A stretch of 23,570 bases of DNA, from contig JACKQL020000257.1 of assembly GCA_018296165.2 (NCBI GenBank), forward strand, positions 1 through 23,570, read 5' to 3'. Both the position numbers and the translations under genes were made by a program. The DNA is from Termitomyces sp. T153. Taxonomy: Eukaryota > Basidiomycota > Agaricomycetes > Agaricales > Lyophyllaceae. The notes beneath the pieces are model-generated. The model made no database searches. It saw only the letters and a program-made list of their open reading frames with translations, and had not been told where the DNA came from. Positions 10,401-19,959 of the stretch are shown in pieces. Position 1 is the stretch's first letter. The number at the start of each line of letters is the position of its first letter.

Positions 10401-11330
10401 TGTTTGGTGTAAGGGCATGGCTTCTAAATTGGGACAATATTGTCCACAGCCATAACTTCCTGGATAATCATAGTGAGGTCACACACCTTGGTATCAAACT
10501 CCTCTTCAGAGAGGATGGGCACTGCTGGCAAGTGGGCTTATAATCGCTCTGTTAGAGCTATGTTAAAATGCAGGCCAATCTACAGAGTGGAAGTCCTTGG
10601 AGGATAGTGAGGACATGTGTTGCACTAGGAGTTCAACTTCTATGACTATGAGTAAGTGGTCAGCATATGTGGGTCAGAGAGAGGGCACTACATTGCAGGA
10701 GATTATTGGATCAACCTCTATGTGTGACCTCCAGGCATTGTCTGGGATCGCTCACCAGGAGTCTGAAAGGTGGGGATGCCAAGCAGGAGAGCCAACTCCA
10801 TATTGTATGCCATTAGCATGTCTAGGAGTGGTTGAATGAAGTCCTTATGACTGTTAAGATGGCAATTGTTCACTGACTCCCATAGTGGGTGGTGGTGGTT
10901 GAAGTCCCCCAACCATATCATGTGGTCCCTTGGTGAAGGGCAGGCAATGTGGGAAGACAAGGAGAGGAAGGACAAAAGGTCTGTGAGAACCCTGTTGTGC
11001 TTGCAGTTGTTATAGATGTTGAACAAGGAAAGGAAACCAAATTTGCTGGAAAAACAAATCACCATGATGTCTGTAGAATGAATGGTCAGTTGGATATGAA
11101 CATCTGTTTAAATGTTAGTGTTGATCAGCAGGACGGAGTGTGAGTGGGTGCTTCCATCCCTCCTATCGTCAGAGAGATATAGTATCCTCCAAAAACCAGA
11201 GGCTCTAGTGTTGCCCAGGAAGTTAAGATATGGGTCCTAAATGGTGAGTATATCCCAATCTTTGGGATGAGCCACAGCCAGAACATCTGCTTGTGTGGTG
11301 CCTGACTTGCAAATGTTTTGTTGCCAGATG
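7440..11330 (-). pseudogene. LINE ORF2: endonuclease, reverse transcriptase, RNase H
   Basis: The AP endonuclease (about 11330-10560) shows IWQQNICKSGTTQADVL, DWDILTI, stop, DPYLNFLGNTRASGFW, LFNIYNNC and HMIWLGDFNHHHPLWE; the GDFN catalytic motif is intact. RT (about 10200-8750) shows IKAPGPDGIPNIVLK, YRPIRLLNTMGKL, ALFLDVQEAFLN (motif A, Asp kept) and GFVNDTMFS, where the family has FxDD, so the catalytic Asp is Asn. The thumb reads YKYLGVMFDSKLRWSAHI. RNase H (about 8410-8000) shows IYYDGSGFERGIGAS and HWSPGHINF. The end (about 7720-7453) has CPHRCG and HYILEC, a CCHC zinc knuckle. Longest open pieces are 8413-9096, 9671-10186, 9441-9674, 10718-11065 and 7453-7719. The full protein would be about 1,290 residues. 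Frameshifts and stops are frequent. Confidence 0.88.
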
Positions 11331-11399
11331 TGGAGTACACCAGGTGCTGTAGATTGTCACTAGTTCATCAATTAGAGGAGGGGAGGGGATTGGCACCTT

Positions 11400-12640
11400 A
11401 TTGACTTCTCTGGTGGGATACCTGGGTGAACCCGAACTCATTGAGGTTACACATATGACTAGGAGCATGGCTGCCTGCCAGCATTTTCTGCAACTTCTGT
11501 GCTGGCAGGCACTGGTGTGTAGTCTGGGATGGCAGGTAGGGATGGGTAGGCTTGTTGGCTGGGTTGTGTGTGGCAGAGGTGGGCTGGGTAGATGGATGGG
11601 TGCCAAGGAGTGGGGTGGGGCATTTGGGTGGGGCTGTTCTCCAAGTTGAAGTGTCCTTGGTTGGGAAGTAGGGCATTTAATTCTCAGCAAAGTGCCTGTC
11701 AAAGTCCTTGCAGCAAGAGACAAATACTGGGCAGCTGTAATTGGAGCTTGCATGAGCAGACTCTGGGCTGCTGCTGATAGTCTTCAGCCCAATCATGCAT
11801 GTCTTAGGGGTCACAATCAATTTTCCCCTCCTTGCCCCTATGCACCATCATTATTTTCACATTGAGCTTACTAAGTTCTTAGTTGAGGGTGTCACAAAGT
11901 TTGGAGGTGCCTCCTGCAGTGAAGTCTTTGGGGGTGTTGTTGTCTCTGGGGTTGAATTGGATGAGGACTGTCCTTGCATTCCTGAGCATGCATTGCTGAA
12001 TGTGTACTTTGTTGTCAGGTGACAGGGCATGGGGAGATGGAAGTTGATTGGAGGTGGTGGTTGGAAGGTGGGCAGCCATAGCTCTGGCAATAGTTGCCCA
12101 GGTGGGGGCCAGACTTGGCTAGTTGGGGGCATTTGCGAGTTTGGATCTCATTGCATCCAGCAATGTAGTTACTCCCACCAATGTTTTGGATGTCAATTTG
12201 AGGGCAAGAGTAGACTCTGCCCTCTGTGCATTGTTAGCAGTGAGAAACTTGGTAGTGGAGCCAAGTTTCTCTACTAGCCCACTAGGCTTGCCTAAAGACT
12301 TGGTAGCAATCGCATCTGCAATGGAGTCCACCATATGGTCTGTGATGTCAGCCTCAAGAAGTAATGTAACTGCTAGCACGGTGCTCCTCATCTCAGAGAG
12401 CTTCAAGGAGAGTGCCATAGTAGCAAGGATACTCACTATCTTTGTGCAGTTGTATGGCTTGGCCACCAGAGTCCAGCCATTTGACTCAAGCCACTTGTGT
12501 GCCTCAGGGAGCATCTTGACCAGGCCAGAGTCAGATGCCAAGAGGGATTTGAGGTCAGAATGCATCAGAATGAGACATGTTCTTTTTGGGATCCCAGACT
12601 GGTTGGGACTGTTCAGGGGGGGCTTGGACAATGCTCTCGT
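11400..12640 (-). pseudogene. LINE ORF1 (gag-like nucleic-acid-binding protein)
   Basis: The longest piece is 12119-12631, 170 codons starting MSKPPLNSPNQSGIP. It is rich in Leu, Ala and Lys and includes a probable helical tract (MVDSIADAIATKSLGKPSGL). The next pieces read WATIARAMAAHLPT and HIQQCMLRNARTVLIQFNP (about 12100-11960), then KDFTAGGTSKLCDTLN. A proline-rich tail (about 11650-11480) follows. Position directly upstream of the endonuclease ORF and these ORF1-type motifs identify it as the RNA-binding ORF1 of basidiomycete Tad1-like LINEs. No CCHC knuckle could be read. The exact start is uncertain. The long plus-strand frame at 12123-12698 is its antisense shadow. Confidence 0.7.
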
Positions 12641-12796
12641 CGCTGTGGATATCGAGCCTAGCTGTGAGGTGGAGAATATTATAAGAAGCAGATCTTAGAG
12701 CAAGTACCAGAGGACTAGAGAGGCCAGTAGGTACAGAAAGAATGAAATACGCTAGCTACAGTCTCAAAACAACCAGGACCCTGGAAGGGATAATGG

Positions 12797-13790
12797 AAGT
12801 CAAAGATCAAGAAGTGTCTCCTCATAAGTTCTAGGCATAAATAGATCATAATTAGGGTCAACTGCTTTGTTCAACAGCATGAGGAATGCATAGGCATCTT
12901 GTACAAGGTACAAGGCTGGTTTCTGTGCAGCTATCCTCTCTGAGCACCTGACACTCTGTCTCTGAGGTTTGAGCAGCATGGCTAGTGGATTTGTAGTTTG
13001 GGTATTGGTATTTGGAGGGATTGCCTGATTGTCAGCACCTAATTCAAGGTTGACATTGTCTATTTGATGCAATTGGTGTTGGCAAATGCAGGATAGAGTG
13101 GGGCACTGCTTGGTTTGATACAAGAGGCAATGGAGTGACAAGGTATGAAGAGATGAGATTTGTGAGGGTTGGGTACTGGATCAGTAGGTGCAAGGAGATT
13201 TTTAGCTTCTTTGATAAGGGTGAGAGATCTGTGCCCTTTACCCTCATTGAAGATAATGTCATGAGATGTGATGGTTGACCAAGTACTACATTTGGAGAGC
13301 TCATACCCATTGTCAGAGTACCCTATAAGAGTGTACTTGACTAGTCTTAGGCCTAGTTTTGAGACAATGACCTCTTCCAGGACTTTTGCAAATGCTACTG
13401 ATCCAAAAGGGCAAAGGTGAGCCACATTTTGCCTCTTCCCTCTCCAAGCCTCCTCTGGGACTGTGTCCAATTAACAAGCAGTTGGCAGCCATTTCCTTGT
13501 ATAGATCTAGGTGGCCCAATCCTGCCAACACTATTGAGAGACTGTTAACTCTTGTGGCAGGACTCAAGAGCAGACTAGTGGCACTTGAGTCTAGTTGTAT
13601 GCTCATGCCCATTGCCACTGTTGCCTCTGCCCAAACAGCTTTGCAGCCTAGTATGGGTGGCCTCTCAGTTTCTTCAGGCTTGGCAAAGCAATCAGCTCCT
13701 TCTGGGCAGCCAAAGCCCAAGTAGTACACCAAAACTCCTACTTGCACCCACATCTCACATCCCTTGATGTGTAGCATGCCCTACTACTAA
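12797..13790 (-). pseudogene. Copia integrase C-terminus and RT linker
   Basis: Read from about 13470 down: TVPEEAWRGKRQNVAHLCPF, GSVAFAKV, LVKYTLIGYSDNGYEL and TSHDIIFNEGKGHRSLT. These match the C-terminal part of Ty1/copia integrases (TP.E.W.GK.P...HLR.FG..A, then LIGY and GY.....II.RDV.F.E). A linker follows with SVRCSERIAAQKPALYLVQD and PRTYEETLLDL, the usual segment before RT. Upstream, 13471-13790 is frameshifted but contains YKEMAANCLL and AVWAEA, the pre-C-terminal helix region. The HHCC finger and the DDE core should lie beyond 13790; instead the KH element begins there. On the other side the reading stops where the LINE starts. Confidence 0.85.
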
Positions 13791-14261
13791 TGCTCCCCTT
13801 GCCATCCCCTTTGCTTGGGACTTACCTCCTACAGATGGCTATACCCCACATTTTGAGTGCACACTCAAACTCTCCAACTCCCTTGTTGCACATGTGGTTG
13901 GTCACCAGAGGCAGGGCCTGAAGCCCTAGATATCTCCAGCACCCACTTGGCTGCCTTTATGGTTGGCTCAGCTAGAGGAGACTGCTGGTACATCTTTATC
14001 AGGGGCTCTGATCAGCAGATTGGAGAAGCCCTCATGGTTATTGGAAAGTGAATAGCTAAGAAGTGAGTCTGCATACTGTGGAAGCGACACTTAGGCAACA
14101 TTGCACTGGCAGTTGCTATGCTGGCACCTTTGGGACACACTGCATCATCCACCCCTACTCCTACCCAGCCCAGAGCACCCTCTTCTAGTGCTCTGTCAAT
14201 GGCCTCTGTGCCTGCAACTATGGCTGCTACTCCTTCTACCCAGCAACCTCCATCTCTGTAA
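13768..14261 (+). pseudogene. KH-domain RNA-binding-like protein, broken
   Basis: The frame opens after a stop at 13765-13767 and reads APLAIPFAWDLPPTDGYTPH, FECTLKLSNSLVAHVVG, HQRQGLKP, then a stop at 13927-13929. A -1 shift restores LDISSTHLAAFMVGSARG, then WYIFIRGSDQQIGEALMVIG, stops at 14049 and 14064, and a Pro/Ser/Thr/Ala-rich tail to TAA at 14259-14261. The order beta strand, VVGxxxxGLK loop, (I)SxxxLAA, then IxIRGSDQQIxxALxxI is the type I KH fold. The GXXG loop reads GHQR, so the second Gly is lost. KH domains bind single-stranded RNA or DNA. I recognise the fold but no named gene. The first codon is unknown because upstream sequence is copia. It may be an element-encoded gag-like or accessory protein, or a captured host fragment. 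Confidence 0.7.
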
Positions 14262-14698
14262 CAAAGCATCTGTTACATGCTGTACATATGTCCCTAGTAT
14301 ATATTATTTAATTATAATGATAGTGTCATGTGATGCTATCCCTAAAAGTACTATACTCTTACTTATATAAGATAGTGCCTTACTTCATACTTTGTAGACA
14401 GAACTATTAACTGGTTTTGACTTATGTTGTGTGACCTGTAAGCTGCATGACTCATAATAGAAACATTACAATCTCTCCCTCTGGACTCACTAATGTCAAG
14501 CATTTATTTGCTTGAGGCCACTCCAGCTTCTCCAATGGACAAGACTTCACCTATAGCCCTCTCTACACCAATGCCTGATGCATCAATCCCAATAATCCAA
14601 TATGCCTCCAGACACTACTTAGGGGCAGGATGTGCCACTGCTCATTGCAGCTGGCCTTATCAGAGAAGGTAACACTGTTCATCAGATCAACAAACCTT
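14262..14698. other. Non-coding stretch between KH ORF and polypurine tract
   Basis: About 440 bp. The first 130 bp are AT-rich (TATATTATTTAATTATAATG near 14297), the rest is mixed, and no open frame shows a domain motif. Its place between an ORF and a polypurine tract makes it a 3' untranslated part of the element. Confidence 0.55.
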
Positions 14699-14710
14699 AA
14701 GAGGGGGTGA
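14699..14710 (+). promoter_or_regulatory. Polypurine tract of the KH element
   Basis: AAGAGGGGGTGA lies immediately before the LTR start TGTAAGGGGA. The same arrangement (purine run, TGA, TGT...) precedes the 3' LTR of element B. It shows that the adjoining LTR is a 3' LTR in plus orientation. Confidence 0.8.
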
Positions 14711-15185
14711 TGTAAGGGGACAACCCCTTTGGGTAACTCTGACTCTATCCAGCCTTATTCATAGGTATAGCATCATCTCTAGCATATCTGATCAACCAGC
14801 CACTGAGCCCCTGCACCCTTCCATCAGTATTAGTCAGCCCTTCATAGTCATTGGACACTATTTTTCCTTTTGACATATTGTTAGTCATTATTGTTTAGCA
14901 TACCTGGGCCACTTACCACACATAGCATTAGTCAAAGCATAGCCATGGATGTAGTATATAAACTGGTCAGCAGGATAGAATATCCTCTCACTGAACAATA
15001 GCAGTGTTCTCCTGGCCTATCTATTGAGCCAACTGTAAGAGCTCCAGTGTCATTACTCATGTTTGGCTTGCTGTGCTCACCTCTTGCCCAACTCTTAGCT
15101 ACCTTGTGCCCCTTTGACTCTCACTCATCCCTTGTGACTGCCTGCCTTCTGTTGGGTTTATCCATGGAATGCTCATCCCCTTACA
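14711..15185 (+). mobile_element. 475-bp LTR with 10-bp terminal inverted repeats
   Basis: It starts TGTAAGGGGA and ends TCCCCTTACA, a perfect 10-bp inverted repeat bounded by TG...CA. A polypurine tract precedes it, and minus-strand copia pre-integrase coding (LGQRVG) resumes right after it at 15186. The right flank is CCAAC; a matching left duplication is not available because the 5' end is lost. It is unrelated by eye to the other three LTR families here. A TATA-like box is at 14955-14962. Confidence 0.85.
14955..14962 (+). promoter_or_regulatory. TATA-like box in the 475-bp LTR
   Basis: TATATAAA lies about 245 bp into the LTR, where the U3 promoter of a plus-strand element would be expected. 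No experimental start is known. Confidence 0.5.
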
Positions 15186-15489
15186 CCAACTCTCTGTCCA
15201 AGTAAGACAGCTCTCCCATCTAGGTCAAAGAACATCACCTTCCCTTGCCCAAATGTAATTGAAAAACCTGCCTTGTGAAAATGTCTCATGGAAATAAGGT
15301 TTGCTGACAGGTCTGGAGTATGTAGGGCATTGTAAAACACCAATTCAGATATACCTTGCTGATTTATTACCATCTTTTTGACTATGCCTCAGCTAATAAT
15401 CTAGAATATGCTATTTTGGGTTGCAGCCTTCCCTTCTAAAGCATTAGTTAGCTCTGTGTACTTGGCAAACTCTTTGCAGCTGACAAGAC
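15186..15489 (-). pseudogene. Copia protease C-terminus and pre-integrase domain
   Basis: Read from 15489 down: VSCKEFAKYTELTNALEGKA, ATQNSIF, stop, then KKMVINQQGISELVFYNALH, TPDLSANLISMRHFHKAGFS and FFDLDGRAVLLGQRVG. The LTF.NALH.PDL.ANLIS motif marks the end of the Ty1/copia protease leading into the GAG-pre-integrase domain. The reading ends at 15186, where the KH element LTR begins. On the other side it continues, in frame, the protease reading that stops at 21595, once element B and one TSD copy are removed. Confidence 0.88.
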
Positions 15490-15930
15490 TGTCAGGAGAC
15501 ATCCTACTTGGTCCTCCTTCTCCTTCTCCAGTTCTTGTCAGATTTCCCTCACCATAGTTTTTCTTTATTCTCCTTCCTTTTCCCTATCTATTGGTCCTGG
15601 TTTCAGCCCTCAGGCTGCACTAGTTATCTGTCAATAATTCAGACAAGTGTGGCCCTTTTGATACTGCCACCAGCTTATGTAACTGCTAAGTAATTGCTGA
15701 CACATCACTTTTGTCTTTTTTCTCTGTGATACTGTACAGTTGTTTCTCACACTTCTGAAGCCTCTGAAGCATCACACCTGGCCTGGGGGATTCCCAGACT
15801 TGTTCTCTTTGGATTTCCCTTTGCCAGGTGAGTAGTTATCTCAGTAGACACTGTACAGTACTGAATAGACTTTGGATTTCCCTTTGCCAGCTGTGTGATT
15901 GAGCTACAGCCTCCAGAGGTTGCCCCTACA
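15490..15930 (+). mobile_element. Element B 5' LTR
   Basis: It begins TGTCAGGAGACATCC and ends GGTTGCCCCTACA, 441 bp, homologous to 763-1203 and 21151-21589. The primer-binding site should follow at 15931 (GCAGAACAAGTCTCTAG); I could not assign it to a tRNA. No clear TATA box was found. Confidence 0.94.
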
Positions 15931-16047
15931 GCAGAACAAGTCTCTAGATTTGGTCTGGGAGCCTCCTTTTCTATTACCTGAGCTTCTACTTGGTCCCTCA
16001 AAAGGTCTCTCCCCCACCAGTGTCTTAGTGCTCCCTGTGCTCCTCCT

Positions 16048-17355
16048 ATGACCCAGCCAACCCCTCCAGCACCTCCTCCTGATGCTTCAAGCCCCCAGAA
16101 CAATGCCTGGAGTTATTTGATATCCCTGGAGACACAAGTTCAACTTACTCAAGCCTTTCTTACTTCCCACATGGCTGAACTCACTGAACTCTGTCAAACT
16201 ACTGAAGCAGTGTCCCTTTCTCTTCAAGCCCTTCTGGAATGTCTCCTCCTTGCTCCTACCACACCTCCTATGCCCCCAGCAGATGCCAAATAGTTCATAT
16301 CTGCACCTAGCTCAGGCTTTTTGGCTCCAGCTGCTGCAGAACAGTTTGCATCTGCATCTGGCTTAGGGCTCTCAGCTCCCCATTCCAAACTCCCTTGTCC
16401 TGCACTCCCTGATGTCTATGACAGAGATTGTAAGGCTGGAGAACACTTCCTGTTGTCCTGTATCACCTATATCCAACTGAGTGGTGAAGCCTTCACCTCA
16501 GATGCCTTGAAAATCACCTGGGTTCTCTTCTACATAAAGGCCAGCAAAGCCTCAACCTATGTACTGTGTATCTTTCAATGCCCAGGAGGAGTTGAGAGTT
16601 TCTCAGGCTGGATGGAGTTTGAGAAGGAGTTCTGAGCTGAGTTCTTCCCCCTTAACCCCACCAAAACTGAAGCTCTTTCCCTTCAAGACCAAACCCGGTA
16701 TGGTCAAGAGAAGCAGTCACTTGATGAGTACATTGATTCTTTTCATGCCTTAGTCAAACAGGCAGGATATCCAGACAGTCTGCAACTTTGCCTAACCTTC
16801 TGTGATGGACTCCACCCCTCTCTTATGGATTGCATTGACAATATGGTGGAGGGGCACCCAGATGATGAGCAGGTCAATACCTGGTACAAGATGGCACATG
16901 AGCAATGGCAGTTGATGGAACTGCAACATGAGCTGTGGTGGACACAACCCTCAACATTTTCTTTCTCTCATAGTGGGTTTACCCCCTGAGCTCCCCCTTC
17001 CATGCCTGCTCTAGCAGCCCCATGAGCAGGTGCAACTTTTCCCCTTCCATCCCGTGTTGCTCCCTTGTGCTCCCTGCCCCAAGGAGTCCCAATGGATGTT
17101 GATGCCTCCAGACAGCAGTCCTCTACTCCCCTGCTGTGTTGATGCTGTGGAAAGGCTGGTCACTTTGCCCACTACTGTCCTCAAGAACTAGAGCTCCACT
17201 ACCTGTTAGTGTTGAAGCAAGAAGAGCTGCTCATTCAACTGCTTACAGCCCAGGATGCAATGGGAACCCCTTCTCCAGATGCACATATAGCCATCCAGTC
17301 CAATGAAGTGGCCAATGTGTTGGAGGAGATTCCTACAGAGTCTGAGGATTTTTAA
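16048..17355 (+). pseudogene. Element B gag with CCHC zinc knuckle
   Basis: One frame can be followed from ATG at 16048 to TAA at 17353, 435 codons, interrupted by in-frame stops. The N-terminus is Pro-rich (MTQPTPPAPPPDASSPQ) and is followed by a probable coiled-coil-like segment. The capsid-like core includes WSYLISLETQVQ, PALPDVYDRDCKAGEHFLLS and QSLDEYIDSFHALVKQAGYP. The zinc knuckle at 17137-17178 reads C, stop, CCGKAGHFAHYC, fitting CX2CX4HX4C with one position turned into TGA. The stop at 16633-16635 sits in FEKEF-stop-AEFF where related gags have Arg, fitting a CGA to TGA change. Gag packages element RNA into virus-like particles. Confidence 0.88.
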
Positions 17356-17599
17356 AAGGGCAACAGATGACCTAAACACCTCTGTTGCCTAGTGCCAATT
17401 GTTTCACCCCCCTGTCTGTAGAATCAAATATATCTGTTGCCATTGTTGATACTATGCCCAAAATAATAAGCTCCTCAGACATACAAACTCCTCCTCCAGC
17501 TAGAGTCTCTACTAGAAACATGCCTCTGAGCCCATGCCTCTGGATTCCTGCATGAGAATGCCATCTTCCTTGTTGCTACATTGTTGCTTCCACCTCTTC

Positions 17600-18090
17600 T
17601 ACCAACTCCCCGAAGCTACAGTTAGGAATTGAGACAACAGACACCCAGCAGATCCAAAGTGTGGTTGCCCTCCTTGACAGTAGGGCAACAGGCCTCTTCC
17701 TCAACACTGACTATATGCAACAACACCACCTTACTACTCACCCCTTTCCTGTCCTATCCCCATGTACAATGTTGATGGCATGCTTACTGAAGCTGGCTCT
17801 ATTCACTCCATGGTGGACCTGGTTCTCCACTACCAAAACCACTCAGAGCAAGCTGCTTTTGCCATCACTAGTTTGGAAAAGCAAAACATGATCTTGGGGT
17901 TCACCTGGCTATATGAACACAACTCTGAGATTGACTGGACTAAGGGTGAGGTGAAGATGAGTTGTTGCCCCCATGCATTACCTGTGCAGAAGAAGCTTAT
18001 AAGGAGCAGAGAGCCAAGGTTTGTGAGCATGCTGCTGTATGTGCCTGTTGTGCTGGGCATCTCCCTTATGCTGATCTCAACCTCTTAAGT
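17600..18090 (+). pseudogene. Element B aspartic protease
   Basis: The active-site region at 17661 reads VVALLDSRATGLFLNTDYM, where the conserved DSGA is DSRA (Gly to Arg). A frameshift near 17755 leads into YNVDGMLTEAGSI and ITSLEKQNMILGFTWLYEHN, then SEIDWTKGEVKM, the ILG..WL...NP.IDW end of gypsy proteases. The protein processes the gag-pol polyprotein. The changed active-site triad and the frameshift make it inactive. Bases 17356-17600, between gag and protease, are frameshifted linker. Confidence 0.82.
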
Positions 18091-18327
18091 CCCCCCCTCT
18101 GGCATTCCCTCATAGAGAGGCCCTCTACAAGGATGTCTGAGGTGTTGGGTGTGAATCTCCAGAGGAAGAGAGAGGTGAAAGAGAATGGACCCATACTCCA
18201 GATGCAGAGTCCCCACATGAAATCATAGAGGTGGGTGATTGGATCTATGCTACAACCTTCTGCCCCCCTCCTACTGTGGCAGAGATTTGAGCCAGTCAGA
18301 CTACTTCTCAACATCTGACTGAGGCAT

Positions 18328-19262
18328 TTGTGGCAAACTCATAGCCCAAGGCTTTCCATAGCACTGTTCCCAATCACCTCCATGACTTTTGAAGATGCAT
18401 TCTCCAATGCCTCCTTTGATTCACTTCCAGAGTGCAAGCAGTGGGATCATGCAATTGAGCTGATACCTGATGTGGAGCTCTCCAGTTGCAAGATCCATCC
18501 ACTTGTGCCCCATGAGCAAGATGAGCTGGATGCTTTCCTGCAGAAGAATCTTAGCTCAGGATGGATACAACCCTACAAGTCTCCAATGGCCTCTCCAGTC
18601 TTTTTCATTGGGAAGAAGGATGGGTCTCTTTGTCTGCTTCAGGATTATCATGTCTTGAATGCTATGACAATGAAGAATCCCTATCCTTTGCTACTCATCT
18701 CAGAACTTGTCAACAACCTTCACAGTGCATGCTACTTCACAAAGTTAGATGTCTGTTGGGGCTACAACAACATATGCATCAAAGAAGGGGATGAGTGGAA
18801 GGCAGCATTCCAAAGCAATCACAGACTCTTTGAACCTCTGGTGATGTTCTTTGGTCTCACCAACAGCCCAGCCACCTTCCAGACTATGATGAATGACATT
18901 TTCCATGATCTGATCATGGAGGGTGTTGTCTGCATATATCTTGACCATATCCTCATCTACACTAAAACTCTGGAGGAACATTGCTGGGTCATATGCATTG
19001 TCTTGGAACACTTCTGCCAACACCAGCTCTATTTAAAGCCTGAGAAGTGTGAATTTGAGCAGACTAAGGTGGAGTACCTGGGTTCAATCATTTCACATGG
19101 AATAGTAGAGATGGACCCCATTAAAGTGGCAGGTGTAGTGGAATGGCCTGAGCCAAGGAATGAGAAGAAAGTGCAGGCCTTTTTTGGGTCTGTCAATCTC
19201 TATTGGAGGTTCATACAGGATTTCATTTCACCATGCATGCCCCCTCTTCAACCTCACAGTTA
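18328..19262 (+). pseudogene. Element B reverse transcriptase
   Basis: An uninterrupted 311-codon frame, the longest in the window. It shows FEDAFSNASFDSLPE, WDHAIELIPD, GWIQPYKSPMASPVFFIGKK, YFTKLDVCWGYNNICI (motif A, Asp kept), FFGLTNSPATFQTMMNDIF and IYLDHILIYTKTLEEH. The RT box is YLDH: the second catalytic Asp is CAT at 18946-18948, so polymerase activity should be lost. The thumb and connection follow (YLKPEKCEFEQTKVEYLGSI, then VEWPEPRNEKKVQAFFG). The frame ends early at TAA 19260-19262, and RNase H continues in another frame from about 19230. Upstream, 18090-18327 is a linker without clear motifs. The first codon of the open frame is not a real start, since pol is translated as a polyprotein. 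Confidence 0.92.
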
Positions 19263-19870
19263 AGGATACAGCATGGCAGTGGGAGCCCCCACAGCAAGCT
19301 GCCTTTGATGCCCTCAAGCAAGCTGTGACCTCAAAGCCTGTCCTCCTATTCCCAGACAATGACTCTCCATTCCATGTGGAAGTAGATAGCTTGGACTTTG
19401 CTATGGGGGCAGTCCTCTCCCAGCAGTCAAAGGAGAATAGCAAATGGCATCCCATAGCCTTCTACTCCAAAAGTCTTAATGCAGTGGAATGGAACTATGA
19501 GATCCATAACAAGGAGATACTGGCAATCATTCAGTCCTTTGAGGAATGACAGCATTTCCTTGACAGTGCATGGCATAAGTTTGAAGTCTGGACAGACCAC
19601 AAGAACCTGGAGTACTTCCTTCTGCTAAGGAACTCAATCAATGTCAGGCTCAGTGGTCTCTGTATCTTGCTAACTTTGACTTCTCACTGCATCACAAACC
19701 TGGACAGAGCATGGGCAAACTGGACACATTGTCCAGGTGGGCTGACCATGGCACAGGAGCAGGAGATAGTGACAACATTGTCCTTCTCAAGCCTGAGCTC
19801 TTTGCCATCCAGATGCTAGAAGGGATTGTAGTTCAAGAGGATGAGGAAAACATCTTTAGAGACATCTGAA
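19200..19870 (+). pseudogene. Element B RNase H
   Basis: The frame reads LFNLTVKDTAWQWEPPQQAA, FDALKQAVTSKPVL, FHVEVDSLDFAMGAVLSQQS, WHPIAFYSKSLNAVEWNYEI and HNKEILAIIQSFEE, then a stop at 19547-19549 where the family usually has Trp or Arg. It continues with FEVWTDHKNLEYFL. The catalytic Asp in EVDSLD and the Asp in WTDHKNL are kept. RNase H removes the RNA strand during reverse transcription. Confidence 0.88.
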
Positions 19871-19959
19871 GAGGGAACTGGGATGGTGCACAGGAGGATG
19901 CAGTTGCCCAGGCTGCACAGGCCCTATAAGCTCAACAGGCAAGCAGATTCAAGTCAGTG

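Larger units (their letters stand above)
7380..12770 (-). mobile_element. Tad1/R1-like LINE (non-LTR retrotransposon)
   Basis: A minus-strand LINE with ORF1 (about 11400-12640) and ORF2 (about 7440-11330) in the order AP endonuclease, RT, RNase H, zinc knuckle. The RNase H after RT and a CCHC motif at the C-terminus are typical of fungal Tad1 and related R1 or I clades. It separates the copia integrase end (12797 and up) from the copia RT N-terminus (7335 and down), so it inserted into copia. Both ends are approximate: no poly(A) tail and no convincing target duplication could be read. It carries about 17 CpGs, most of those left in the old part of the window. Confidence 0.85.
13768..15185 (+). 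mobile_element. One-ended LTR element with a KH-domain ORF
   Basis: A plus-strand block made of a degraded ORF (13768-14261), about 440 bp of non-coding sequence, a purine tract (14699-14710) and a 3' LTR (14711-15185). It lies inside the minus-strand copia element, between integrase end and pre-integrase region. No 5' LTR, gag, protease, RT or integrase is present. Either the left part was deleted together with the copia integrase core, or the element is a short non-autonomous type. The left border is approximate (13765-13800). Confidence 0.7.

Noticed and set aside
12123..12698. 191-codon plus-strand ORF
   Set aside because: It is antisense to LINE ORF1 over nearly its full length. The minus-strand reading fits ORF1 by position and motifs.
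13386..13724. 112-codon plus-strand ORF
   Set aside because: Antisense to the copia integrase C-terminus (EEAWRGKRQNVAHL on the minus strand).
13313..13777. 154-codon minus-strand ORF taken as one protein
   Set aside because: Only its first part overlaps the integrase frame; after about 13490 the true integrase reading is in another frame, so the ORF is a frameshift product.
18328..19262. Element B RT as a possibly active enzyme because its frame is open for 311 codons
   Set aside because: The catalytic box is YLDH and the frame ends before RNase H; adjacent protease and integrase are also broken.
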